Below are positions 1-11,041 of a DNA stretch of 64,000 nucleotides, piece by piece. The translations under genes and the position numbers were made by a program. The notes under the pieces are model-generated. The model was not told where the DNA came from. It saw only the letters and a list, made by a program, of their open reading frames with translations, and did no database searches. This stretch comes from Silene conica (taxonomy: Eukaryota > Streptophyta > Magnoliopsida > Caryophyllales > Caryophyllaceae). How positions within the stretch are numbered: position 1 is the first letter of the stretch; each line of letters opens with the position of its first letter. The stretch spans positions 16,266,952-16,330,951 of the forward strand of contig CM055311.2 in assembly GCA_029255685.2 (NCBI GenBank). Direction: 5' to 3'.

Positions 1-2284
1 GGATGTTCCTATTATTATTGGTCAAGCCACATTTCCAGCGGACTTACTGAGATTTCCTCTCGAGGAGTTTGATATTATCCTCGGTATGGATTGGTTATCG
101 CGATACCATGCTCGCTTCGAGTGTCGCGACCAGAAAATCTGCTTGAGGAGTTCTTCAGGAGTTCGTGTTTCCTATAGGGGAACTCGCCCTAGAAAGGGTG
201 TTCGTGTTATCTCTTCGATGAAAGCATCTCATCTTCATAGGAAGGGTTGCCAAGCCTTCCTGTGTGTTGTTTCAGCTGCAAAGCCATCGCTACCGAAGCT
301 TGAGGATGTAGCCATTGTTCGTGAGTATCCAGATGTTTTCCCAGATGACTTGCCAGGGATACCGCCAGAGAGAGATATGGAGTTTACTATTGAGCTCGTT
401 CCAGGTACCGGACCGATATCCAAAGCTCCTTACCGTATGGCTCCACCAGAGTTGAAAGAGTTGAAGTAGCAATTGGAAGAGATGATCGAGAAAGGTTTCA
501 TTAGACCGAGTGCTTCTCCGTGGGGTGCTCCAGTTTTGTTTGTTAAGAAGAAAGATGGTTCCATGAGACTTTGCATTTATTATAGAGAGTTGAACCGAGT
601 GACCGTGAAGAACAGATATCCTTTTCCTAGGATGGATGATTTGTTTGATCAGTTGAGAGGTGCTTCTAGGTTTTCTAAGATTGATCTTCGATCGGGTTAT
701 CATCAGATTCCAGTGAGAGAGGCTGATATTGCGAAGACTGCTTTTCGTACCAGATATGGACATTTCGAGTTTGTAGTTATGCCTTTTGGGTTGACTAATG
801 CACCTGCTATCTTCATGGATCAGATGAACCGCACCTTTAGCGAGTATCTTGACACTTGTGTTGTGGTGTTTATTGATGACATTCTCATTTATTCGAAGAC
901 CGATGAGGAGCATGCTGAGCATCTTAGATTGATTCTTGGGATTTTACGTCGATAGAAGTGGTTCGCGAAGTTCTTTAAGTGTGAGTTTTGGCTTTCTAAG
1001 GTTGCATTTCTTGGACATGTGATATCTACTGAGGGAGTTATGGTTGATCCCGCGAAGATTGAGGCTGTTGTTGATTGGGAGAGTCCCAAAGATGTGGGAG
1101 AGATCCGTAGTTTCCTTGGATTGGCTGGTTATTATCGTAGATTTGTTGAGGATTTCTCTAGATTAGCTCGTCCGATGACTCAGTTACTGAAGAAGGAAGC
1201 TAAGTTTGTGTGGACCGACAAGTGTGAGAGCTCTTTCCAGGAATTGAAGACTAGGTTGACTTCCGCTCCCGTACTTGCTTTGCCAGAGATTGGAGTTGAC
1301 TTTGATGTTTATTGTGATGCTTCGATCTTAGGGCTTGGATGTGTGTTGATGCAGAGTGGTAAGGTGATAGCTTACTCATCTAGACAGTTGCGAGTTCACG
1401 AGGTGAACTATCCTACACATGATCTTGAGTTAGCTGCAGTTGTTCATGCCTTGAAGATGTGGCGTCATTACTTGATTGGATCTCATTGTTGCATTTTCAC
1501 GGATCACAAGAGTCTTAAGTACATTTTCACCCAGAAAGACCTTAATATGCGACAGCGTCGTTGGCTAGAGTTGGTTAAGGATTATGACATTGAGTTATTG
1601 TATCATGAGGGAAAAGCAATATGGTTGCATATGCGCTTAGCCGCAAGACTTCTCATTCGATGAGTGCTGTGCGAGTGTTGCCCGATGAGTTGTGTTACGA
1701 GTTCCGAAAGTTGAGATTAGAGATGGTGGTTAGTGGTTTTGATTGGTTAGTTGCTATGACTGCCGAGCCGTCCTTATATTGGAAGATTCACCAGAGGCCC
1801 AGAGTTTACCTTCAGATGCTGATTTCAAGAAGTTCGAGGCTAAGATTTCGAGTGGAGTTGCACCTGACTTAGTGATTGATGCTGATGGTTTCCTTAGGTT
1901 CCGTGGTAGGATGTATGTTCCAGATGTGCCAGATTTGAGGAAGAGGGTTCTTGATGAGGCTCACTTGAAACCGTATTCATTTCATCCGGGCAGAGAGAAG
2001 ATGCACAAGGACTTGGGACTTATATTTTGGTGGCGCGGGATGAAGAAAGACATTTTGGATTATGTGAGTAGGTGCTTGACTTGTCAACAAGGCAAGATAG
2101 AGCATAGGAGGCCAGGTGGTTTGCTACAGCCGCTTCCCGTTCCTCAGTGGAAGTGGGAGTGCATTTCGATGGACTTCGTGACAGCATTGCCTAAGACTGT
2201 GGGAGGCAAGGATGCGATTTGGGTTATTGTGGATAGGCTAACTAAGTGTGCCAGATTTGTGCCTATCAGAGAGACATGGGATAT
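1..2284 (+). pseudogene. Ty3/gypsy (chromovirus-like) polyprotein, 5' part of gypsy-1
   Basis: Reading in from the window edge, this is the end of the aspartic protease region (GMDWL motif), then reverse transcriptase with FIDDI near 870-885, RNase H (start of the YCDAS stretch near 1310) and the integrase zinc-binding segment (CLTCQ near 2075), up to the first part of the integrase core (MDFV). The closest comparison is gypsy-2 in this same window, which has the same order and similar motifs. The copy is dead: in-frame TAG stops lie at 467-469 and 953-955, and the frame shifts near 1619 and again near 1780. A CACTA transposon interrupts the integrase at 2285, and the frame resumes at 7181. 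The gag and 5' LTR lie outside the window. Confidence 0.93.
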
Positions 2285-2740
2285 CACTAGTACAAAAAAC
2301 CCCTATCGTGTCGCAGCTATCGTGACGGTTCTAATAGAAAACGACATAAAAGGCAAAAAAAATTGGCGGGAAGGAATTTTTTAGGCTATAGGGAGTCTAT
2401 TGTGACGGTTTTAATAAAGAACCGTCACGATAAAATAAATTATTTGTGTCGGTTGTAAGTCAGAACCGCCACTATAAATCATTTGTGACAGTTTTAATTA
2501 TAACCGACATTAATAACGACACTAAAAGTAGTGATAAAAAAAACAACATTTTTTTATCAAAAACCGTCACCGTATGAAATTTGTGACGGTTTTAATTATA
2601 ATAGACGTATTTACAAAGGAAGTGTTTGTGTTGAAGTAAACCCCTATGACCCTATCATGTCGGTTCTAATAGAAAACGACATAAAAGACAAAAAAACAAA
2701 AAGAGTTTACAATCAAGTAAACTATCTATTGAAAACCGTC
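2285..2740. repeat. 5' subterminal repeats of the CACTA element
   Basis: Several short direct and inverted copies of a motif like GTGACGGTTTTAAT and its complement (AACCGTCAC), mixed with copies of CCCTATCGTGTCG, occupy this stretch. The phrase around 2331-2357 (GTTCTAATAGAAAACGACAT) recurs around 2664-2684. The array is shorter and less regular than the one at the other end. Confidence 0.75.
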
Positions 2741-5460
2741 ACAATAGAAACTACTCTTACGCTCTTAGCATATTCTTTTTACCTAATTTCCATCGTGTTC
2801 TCTTCATCTTCCCTACCGTACACCTCACGAGTCCCTCAATCACCAGTACCAGGCCACTCACTCCAATGTCGACCACCACTTCTACTACTCACACTACAAT
2901 TAACTCCGTCGATACCCACATTCATGTCCGTCGCGGTAACCCGCTCCTAGAACTCACAAACTACAGTTTTTGATTGCCTCGTCGTCGTCCGCTCTCAACT
3001 CCGCAGTCTCAAGCAACATCGTCTCGACCTTTCCCCTCTCCGTCGAAATCACTATCATTGTCAGACAACATTATTTTTCAATCTTAGCACTTCAATATTC
3101 AAAAACTTTTGCTGAATTTGATTTTGGTTTATAGATTTTATAATCTTATTTTTAGGATTCTTCCATTTTGCAGTCGAATTGGGGAACTCTAACGATTCAT
3201 CTACATCCAATCGCGAAAAAAAAACCCGCCTTTTTCCACCAAATCATATTTACCAAGGTTCGTATGAATTTTATCTAAGTATTACATGTGAATTTTATAA
3301 CCATTATATTGCTTTAATTTGAGCTATTAGTGCACTGAAATGCTCATTATTAGGGATCTCAGTCCTACTTTCTAATTAATAATTATGTTTTTCTCATTTG
3401 TATGTTTCAAGTTTTCAACCATTTTTGTATAACTCGATATCTTTTTATAACTTTGCCTGAGTCATATGTAAAGAATTTGATGACACAGATGGAGTATTTG
3501 TTAGAATCCTTGTCGAAGTTGCGATATCTATTTTGTCTTAATTTCTTCATACACAACTTTTATGTTGCAGTCATTATCTAGAGGATGCTACTATGAAGCT
3601 TTTGTTGTCATCGTGCTATGGCTTTGTCGAACATGGATTTAATTTCTTGTTTGTGTCCAGAAAGATGCCTTTAGAACTTGGCACATTGATTTAACAATAT
3701 GAAAAGGGTTGCACTTCTTTTTGGTCATTTACAAATTGGTCTTTCATGCTTGAACTGTTTGAACGTCTTTGGTAGAATATATGTAACCTTTTCACACAAT
3801 AGTCATGTCTAACATTCGACACCATGTTGCTTCCGACACTTTTTAACATTTCTATTAATTTGTATTTTTGCGGTTATTGTAATTTTGATCCACCTCTTTC
3901 CCCGTAGCTTACCTTTTCCATCACATCTTACCGTACTTGTTAATTCTTCCATACAAGGAGACAAGTAGATGTGAAGTTATAAGTGGTCGAGGCCTTAAGG
4001 GATTAACCGCTTTCAATCTCAGTCCTGCATTTTATTTGAGCATGCATTGGCTAGAAATTAGAGCTAATTTGGTGTACGTCAACTGATGCTGCTAGTGCAT
4101 CAGAACACAACTGATATTCATGAAGCCTAAGAAAGTTTTAAGCTTTCTGTTTGAGATGGTATTTGGTTGTACTTTAATATATTATCCCTTGTGGTTGTGA
4201 AAATTACCTAAATCAAAGTGTCACTCATGAATTTGTGGAACTCTTTTGGCACATAATTTCACTTTAATATCTGTGAATATGAATTTTTTTTCCTGCATTA
4301 ATGCTTAGAGCTTCTGTCTACCGTATTCACACTGTAATATTTTTTGGGATATAGGATGATGTTCATATACTATAAAGATTAGTGTGAGATACATTCTTAT
4401 CTTTATGATGGTAATAATTTAGGTTAACTGTAATATTAAGCATTGTTAAAAAAGTTCCAATTTACTATAAAAAGGTGACTGTACAGTTATAAATTTAGCC
4501 ACAAAAAGTCTATAATTTCAATCTCAATTGTACACCATGTTCTATTTCTACACCCGGTTTTTGGTTAATTGGTTTATTGGTTTATTGGTATATTTGCCCG
4601 ACAAGAAGGTAATTTTTTTTCAGCGTTTTTAGTCTCATTTTAGGGTGGACTGTGGATTGTGGAATGTTGAGGATAATAATTCCTTGATTACTATCACTTC
4701 TGCAAGTAAAGCCACATATTTCGTCATTTCTTCAGTAATTTTGCCTGTAAAATTACTTAAATATTGTCTATATTACAGTACATGCTTTTGTTCTTGGCTG
4801 AAAAATGGTCACTGGGCAGCTGATTACTTTACGCATATATGCACTGAGGTGAAGCTTATAGAGGTAACGTTCCATGCACTTAGTTTTCGACTGGTAGATA
4901 AATCAATTGTGTAAGTTATTACTAATGCACCCGTATTTCTGCCATAGGTTGCTTAAGTTATGGAAAATCGGGCAATTGCGTCAAAAGAATTGAATAGATT
5001 TCGGGACACTCTCGGACACTGGCAGAATTCATAGGGTAATTAACCAGGATCTATCGTCGTCTATTCATTGATATTTGGTGTTAGACTAACTAATATATTT
5101 ATTAAATTCCATTTTTGGATAAGGACCTCTAATTCCGTTGTCTCTTCCCTTATAAGATCAACACCAAATCGTTCAGAAACTTCTAACAATGCAGCTTGCA
5201 GAGGTAGTACTAGACGCACTCCAATTTTTGATATACCGTATTTTAAAATGGTACTCCGTCTGTTTTACTCATCAAACCAGTTATGGGTATTAGTCAGAAG
5301 TACCTAGGAGGAGTCAAGTCGAAGATCGTTCAGGACTTCATTACTAGCTATATACTAAAAATTTGCATCATATTATATTCCGTCTAGATTCAGCAGGTTA
5401 TCAGTACATTAACTAATTCATTCCGAGAAAACTCGTAATTTTCTGTATTTCTGACTGCAG
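2741..5460. other. CACTA interior without recognisable coding sequence
   Basis: This AT-rich stretch has intron-like composition. A UTR-like pyrimidine-rich segment around 2800-3060 is followed near 3258 by a possible splice donor. It may be the 5' part of the captured gene, but I found no recognisable protein sequence in any frame and no transposase motif. Confidence 0.5.
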
Positions 5461-6194
5461 CTGAAACCCCTGGCTGAAAAACAAGGCCTCCAACTATCCG
5501 AACTTCCATTTGTTGCGGATGTGTGGCAACAGGTAAATTTTAGCTATAAGACGATACATATCACAAAGCAATTATAAAATGTTTATCTGGTCGAGAGTTA
5601 TCTTCCTTGCAGATCGTAGAATGCAAGCGAGTATTCAAGTGGGCGTCTGTGTATGAGTATTACATCCTTGCAAATAAGGATAAAAATAAGAGGTTTCTCT
5701 TTGATGAGTTGTCAAGTAAGTTCTTTCTGATGTCGTAGTAGTATGATATACACCATATGAATTAATGGTACGATTGGTTCGTGGTTTTATATGGAATTGT
5801 TGCGTGGCTGCGCAGGGAAATGTGCATTTGTGATGGGGAACCTGTGTATTGTTGCTAGCGAGCTGAGAAAGTTCATTAATTTCTACTGATGCACCAGTTG
5901 TGGGATTTGAAGATTTCCGTGAACGATTGTGCTTTAAGGCGAGGTTTGTCTCGTCTCTTACTTATAGCTCAAGCTTTTTAACATTCCTGAGAATTCTTCA
6001 AACTGTATGCAAATCTCAGCATAATTCACATCATGGACCACTAGGAAACACCCTGTTGTAGTTAGTAAAAAACGAGTAGCCTAACATTTGACATTTCTTC
6101 ACTTAGAATCATCAGTGTGGCTAAGAATTACTTCAAGAACTTGGCGATTGCAGCGTGGTTACAAAGACATGAAGGCTCTTCGTACGATGTTTAG
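5461..6194 (+). pseudogene. captured fragment of an ARIADNE-type RBR E3 ubiquitin ligase gene (C-terminal exons)
   Basis: Four exon-like blocks with splice-consensus borders can be read: 5461-5532, 5613-5715, 5816-5943 and 6107-6194. Their translations (for example SELPFVADVWQQ, IVECKRVFKWASVYEYY, GFEDFRERLCF and VAKNYFKNLA) fit the Ariadne domain that follows the RING-IBR-RING module in plant ARI proteins, where the family pattern is an I-E-C-R-R-V-L-K-W-T stretch then Y-G-Y-Y. A TAG stop ends the last block at 6192-6194. The third block needs a frameshift near 5883 to be read through, so the copy is decayed. No RBR zinc-binding part is visible upstream. It lies wholly inside the CACTA element and is best read as gene capture. 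Identification is from family motifs, not a search. Confidence 0.78.
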
Positions 6195-6452
6195 CTCAAG
6201 GAAGTCAATAGCACGAAGGCCTGCAAAGGAGGATGTCGGAACCAGCAGCCGCGTGACAGGATTAGCCACATACTATCAATGTTTCGCTTTGCATAGGACA
6301 AATTGCAGTATAAATCCATCTGATCGTGATTATATTATTTGTTGTTTCACAATATTAGATGAGAATATGAGATGTATGGTTATTCTGAAGCTATTGAATG
6401 AAGTATTATTTTGTTGGTAATTCATTAAAATTCTTTATAGATATTCTTCCAT

Positions 6453-6454
<2 letters not shown>

Positions 6455-6539
<85 letters not shown>
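6455..6539. repeat. (AT)n microsatellite
   Basis: An uninterrupted run of about 42 AT dinucleotides. It sits exactly between the captured gene segment and the dense 3' subterminal repeats of the CACTA element. Confidence 0.97.
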
Positions 6540-6542
<3 letters not shown>

Positions 6543-7160
6543 CGACGGTTCTTAAAATGGAACCGACACCATAACATACCATAAGGTGACGTTTTTTAAC
6601 TGACAACCGACATCGTAGCATAGAAGAAAGTGACGGTTTTAGACTTAAAATTGACACCATAGCTTACATTATGGTGACGGTTTGGGCCTCACAACCGACA
6701 CTATAGCTTACCCTATGGTGATGGTTTTAGACGCAAAACCAACACCATAGCTTAATCTATGGTGACGGTTTTAGACGCAAAACCGACACCATAACTTACC
6801 TTATTGTGGCGGTTTCGACCCCTATGGTGGCGGTTTGGGACTCACAACCGACACCATAGCGTACCCTATGGTGACGGTTTCAAACGCAAAATCGACACCA
6901 TAACTTACCCTATGGTGACGGTTTTAAACGCAAAACCGACACCATAACTTATCCTATTGTGGCGGTTTAGACCCCTATGGTGGCGGTTTGGCACTCACAA
7001 CCAACACCATGGTGTACCCTATGGTGACGGTTTTAAAGCACAACTGACACCGTAAAGTAAGCTACGGTGGCGGTTTTACAACCGACACAAACATTATGTG
7101 ACCCCAGCAATCACGTCGCTACAAAACCGACACTAATGGGGTTATTAGAACCGACACCGT
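6540..7160. repeat. 3' subterminal repeat array of the CACTA element
   Basis: More than ten tandem units of roughly 50 bp combine GGTGACGGTTTTAGACGC with AAAACCGACACCATAGC, so each unit contains opposed copies of nearly the same word. Some units use GTGGCGGTTT. Such arrays bind the transposase in characterised CACTA elements; that role here is inferred. Confidence 0.88.
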
Positions 7161-7180
7161 AGGGTATAATTCTACTAGTG

Positions 7181-8108
7181 TATGGACCGTTTAGCCAGGG
7201 CTTATATTGCTGAGATAGTCCGTTACCATGGTGTCCCGAGAGAGATCGTTTCCGATCGTGATCCGAGATTTTGTTCCAGATTTTGGAAGGCTTTACAGGA
7301 GGCTATGGGTAGCCGTTTGCTGATGAGTACCGCGTTTCATGCCGCGACTGATGGTCAGTCCGAGAGGACTATTGAGACACTAGAGGATTTGCTTCGTGCT
7401 TGTGCACTTGATTTTCAGAGTTCTTGGGAGCAGTGCTTGCCGTTGGTGGAGTTTTCTTACAACAACAGTTACCATTCATCTATTGGTATGGCTCCGTACG
7501 AGGCTCTTTATGGTAGGAAGTGTCGTAGCCCGATCTGTTGGGATCAGGCGAGTGACGTGCACGACCTAGGACCGGACCAGTTAGCTATTACGATTGATCA
7601 AGTTCAGCTTATCAGAGGTAGGATGAAGGCCGCACAGGATCGGCAGAAATCCTATGCTGATGTTCACCGTAGACCTCTAGAGTTTGAGGTGGGTGACAGA
7701 GTCTTCTTGAGAGTTTCACCGATGAAAGGCGTTAAGAGGTTTGGAGTTAAGGGCAAGTTGAGTCCTAAGTATATTGGGCCTTTTGAGATCGTGAAGAGGA
7801 TTGGTGCTGCCGCTTATCGTTTGGACTTGCCTCATAGTTTGGGCAAGGTTCATAGTGTCTTTCATGTTTCTCAACTCCGTAAGTATGTTAGTGATCCGAG
7901 TCATGTTCTGCCTAGAGAGATCGAGAACTTGGAGCCGAGTCTTGCTTTCGAGGAGCGTCCCGTGAAGATCCTAGACCGTCAGGATAGGAAGCTTAGGAGC
8001 AAGGTGGTGCCGCTAGTGAAGATCCTTTGGCGTTGCGGTGATGTTGAGGAGCAGACGTGGGAGACCGAGGCTTCGATGCGTATCGTGCATCCTTCTCTTT
8101 TCGATTGA
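7181..8108 (+). pseudogene. Ty3/gypsy polyprotein, 3' part of gypsy-1 (integrase core and chromodomain)
   Basis: This continues the polyprotein interrupted at 2284. It starts within the integrase core (SDRDPRF, then DGQSERT with the catalytic glutamate), passes the GPY/F-like region (KYIGPFEI near 7770) and ends in a chromodomain-like tail (VKILWR, then QTWETEASM) with a TGA stop at 8106-8108. The last part is an open frame of about 308 codons without damage, unlike the upstream part. The chromodomain marks it as a chromovirus, probably Tekay/Del-like. In this group the chromodomain is thought to steer integration to heterochromatin. Confidence 0.92.
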
Positions 8109-9129
8109 GGTATAGTTAGTTAGAATTTATCTTCGTTCGAGTTTCGAGGACGAAACTTTTTGAAGTTGGGGTGATTGTAACAGCCCGTATTTTTATAAAA
8201 TATATTTTAAGCGTTTTTAATTATTTTAAGTAATAAATTAATATTTTAATTATTTATCGAAAAGTATTTTTAAATAATTAGTAAGATCCGTCTTAAGAAC
8301 CTTAAGTCCTTAAGACGAATACAAACTTGGTAAGGTTAAGTTCTCAACTTAAATATCCGTTCAAGTATCCTAACCCGTTTCATTTAATACGGAAAGGACA
8401 ATTACTTAAACCCTTAAAATCTCATATGTCGACATATCATCCCCTTCAAAACAACATTTCACTGTAAACTCATATTCTCTTAAAACCTCCATTTTATTCA
8501 TCTTCTTTTGATCATTTCTCCATCATCCGTTCATCAAATCAAGGTAACAATAACATTTTCGGAATCCTCATCGAATTTGCAAGCCATCTATCACTTTCGT
8601 TTTGCATTTCATCGACTTCGAAAATTGGGCTGTTTTGCCTAATTCCGTTTTTCGGACCGTTAACATCGTTTTTCGTGCTTGTAGGCGTGGGCTTGGACGA
8701 CCCGGAAGTTGATAGCTTCGTGGTAGAGGAGGATCTTTACGCCGGAGTGCATTTAAGGTGACGATAATGAGAAACTCGGCCTTATTGTGAATATTTGGAA
8801 GTTTTGATGTGTTCTTCTATTTGTTTCTGATTTTTGTTAATGTTTAATGATCAATGGACTTAGTATCATGTTTAGGATTGTTCTTATGTGAAGAATTTGT
8901 GCCTTGTGATGTTTTTATATGTTCTTAAGCTTATTTTCAGTTTTTCACAAAGTTAAGACGGATACTTGATATAATCGTTTGAGGATTGTTATGGGTTTTG
9001 TTTGTTGATAGATAGTGATAATAGATGATTGATAATGTTGGGTAAACTTTACTTGTAGCAATTTTGAAGAATTGGTGTCGATTTGTGGTGTTTTCGAATA
9101 GGCTGGAAATTGCGAAATTCGTATCAGGC

Positions 9130-9525
9130 TCTCTGAGCCGGTCGACCGACCGGCCGCCGGTCGACCGGCTGGGAGCGTCATCTTGTGTTTTTGCGAAATT
9201 TGGAGGAAAATAGGCTTGGGACTGCCAGCCGGCCGACCGGCTGCCTGCCGACCGGCTCGTGGTCTCTTGTGTTGTTTTGCGTTTTGTCGAAGAACATAAT
9301 GTAAAGGGAGCCCAGCCGGCAGACCGGCCGCCTGCCAGCCGGCTGGGAGTACATTGGGGTATGGGTTGCGAGTTTTTGAGAACCTGTGATTGGGTTCCCA
9401 GCCGGCCGACCGGCTGCCTGCCGACCGGATGGGAGTCCCTTGTGTTGTGTTATTTTTATCAAAGAAAGGGAGGCTGAGAGGACCACCAGCCGGCCGACCG
9501 GCTGCCTGCCGACCGACTGGGGGCC
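9130..9525. repeat. five GC-rich palindromic modules in the gypsy-1 LTR
   Basis: Five modules of about 38 bp sit near 9136, 9224, 9312, 9398 and 9485, spaced by about 86-91 bp. Each is built from CAGCCGGCCGACCGGCTG-like words and its outer arms are complementary (CCCAGCCGG against CCGGCTGGG in the best copies). Spacers between them are much less similar, apart from a recurring CTTGTGTT. The surroundings are AT-richer. Confidence 0.9.
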
Positions 9526-9820
9526 CCTGTAGGCTGTTTTTTATTGTGGTTCATTCGTAACTTTTAAACAGTTGATCGGTTTTGATTGAAACTCGTTCCT
9601 TGTATCTTTGATATGTATTTTAGGTCCCCGGAGGACGGGCGACACTATATTGGGTTCGGGAATGGAGTGAGGATAGAGACCCCCCGGTTGGGCAACCGAA
9701 AGGGAAACCGGCTCTCCCTCGTCTTAGTTTCCGGGATCAATTAAGTGTCGATTAGTGGTTTAAGAAGTTAGAACTATAAGTTAGTTTCTATCTTTAGATG
9801 CTATTGATTGAGTTGGATGT

Positions 9821-10325
9821 CGCGTGGTGGGATATGTGTTAAGCTCACCTCTGGACCCACTACGTGTCTTGTTTGTCGCGTGACGGGATATGTGTTAAGC
9901 TCACCTCTGGACCCGTTACGTGTTTTGCTTGTGGCGTGTCAGGATATGTGTTAAGCTCACCTCTGGACCTGACACGTGATTGGTTGTCGTACACAGGATA
10001 TGTGTTAAGCTCACCTCTGGACTCGTTGTGCGATAGCTGTGTATTGGGATATGTGTTAAGCTCACCTCTGGACCCAATACTTGTTTGTAGCATTGGGATA
10101 TGTGTTAAGCTCACCTCTGGACCCTTTGCTTTTGGATGATTAGGGATATGTGTTAAGCTCACCTCTGGACCCTTTTCTTGAATTGTAAGTATAGGGATAT
10201 GTGTTAAGTTCACCTCTGGACCCTTTACTTGATTTGCATGTTGAGATATGTGTTAAGTTCACCTCTGGACCCGACATTGTTTGGTAGGGGGATATGTGTT
10301 GAGTTCACCTCTGGACCCATTGCTA
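9821..10325. repeat. ten-unit tandem array with constant core and variable flanking arms
   Basis: The core ATATGTGTTAAGCTCACC followed by TCTGGA recurs ten times at intervals of about 40-65 bp; the later units have AAGTTC or GAGTTC instead of AAGCTC. In most units the bases immediately left of the core are complementary to those immediately right of it, although the arm sequence differs from unit to unit. The array lies inside the gypsy-1 LTR and happens to leave open frames on both strands; these are not considered genes. Confidence 0.93.
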
Positions 10326-11041
10326 GTGTTTGTTGATGTTTATATCTGTTTGCCTAGGTTGGTACAGTGTCAGATATGCATGATGAAGTTGATGTTTAAA
10401 TTATTTGAGTTATAGTTTTTTCATCCAAGACATTGGATGACTCTATGATCGGTTTCATAAATAGTTGGATTGAAAGACCCCCCGACTGGGTGACCAGTAG
10501 GGAAACCGGCTCTCGTTCCTAACGGTTTATGAAGTTGGTTGAGAGCCGTGCATTAGAGTTGCATGATAGTATGTGAACAGTTGATGAGTTGTTTATGCTT
10601 CACATGTTTATATATGTTGGAGTATTCTGTATTGCTTTATGTGTTTCGTGTTGTCACAAAAGGTGGCTAGGAGAACTCTGGTCACTCCCCACTGATTGTG
10701 GCGTACATGTTTTCATGTATGTAGGTACATGCAGGATTGGATCGGGGTTCACACGAGAGCTAGCGAGTGATGATCCTTTCATCATATGACATACCCGTTT
10801 ATCGATTAGCTAGACTCTTAGTTTCTTTTGATACAGTTGTTGGTGCCTGTAGGGATGTTCCATCCCAGGCTGTTGTACATATTTGGTTTTGATACTTAGA
10901 ACTGATACTTATCTATTTCAGTTTCAGTTTCCGTTTCAGCTTAATTCTTCTCGCTTGTTGTTTACTTTAAAAAGTTTTAATTCCGCTGCATTTTTAGTAC
11001 TTTTGTATGTTTATATTTCCGCTTTCGCGAGGGGTTTTACA

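Larger units (their letters stand above)
2285..7180. mobile_element. CACTA transposon, non-autonomous, carrying host gene pieces
   Basis: The element begins CACTAGTA and ends TACTAGTG, the inverted CACTA terminus, with further matches over about the first 28 bases (CCCTA and GTGTC blocks). A 3 bp duplication, TAT, flanks it at 2282-2284 and 7181-7183, as expected for the CACTA (En/Spm) superfamily. Both ends hold many short subterminal repeats in both orientations around a core like GTGACGGTTTT, the usual transposase-binding architecture of this superfamily. No transposase reading frame is visible. The interior instead holds low-complexity intron-like sequence and decayed exons of an ARIADNE-like gene. 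It landed inside the integrase region of gypsy-1, and skipping it plus one TAT restores that reading frame across the junction. This makes the boundaries very secure. Confidence 0.93.
8176..11041 (+). mobile_element. 3' LTR of gypsy-1
   Basis: The LTR begins TGTAACAGCCCG right after a short purine-rich stretch (GTTGGGGTGA, a polypurine tract) downstream of the polyprotein stop. It ends GGGGTTTTACA, the inverted match of its start. At 2866 bp it is long, as is usual for Tekay/Del chromoviruses. It contains two modular arrays described separately. The partner 5' LTR is outside the window, so the target duplication and the exact right end cannot be verified. Confidence 0.8.

Noticed and set aside
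2531-2950. 139-codon frame in the CACTA 5' region as a possible transposase piece
   Set aside because: Its first half translates subterminal repeats and there is no transposase motif.
6088-6420. 110-codon frame starting MTFLHLESS inside the CACTA element
   Set aside because: It is the wrong frame over the last Ariadne exon and the downstream sequence; the homologous frame ends at 6194.
9178-9486. CRISPR-like regularly spaced repeats in the GC-rich LTR modules
   Set aside because: Plant nuclear DNA inside an LTR; spacers are related to each other and no cas-like genes exist.
9860-10213. Open frames of about 90-117 codons on both strands with repeats such as GELNTYP
   Set aside because: They are translations of the tandem array in the gypsy-1 LTR, open on both strands only because the units keep a frame-friendly length. 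No start context or gene homology.
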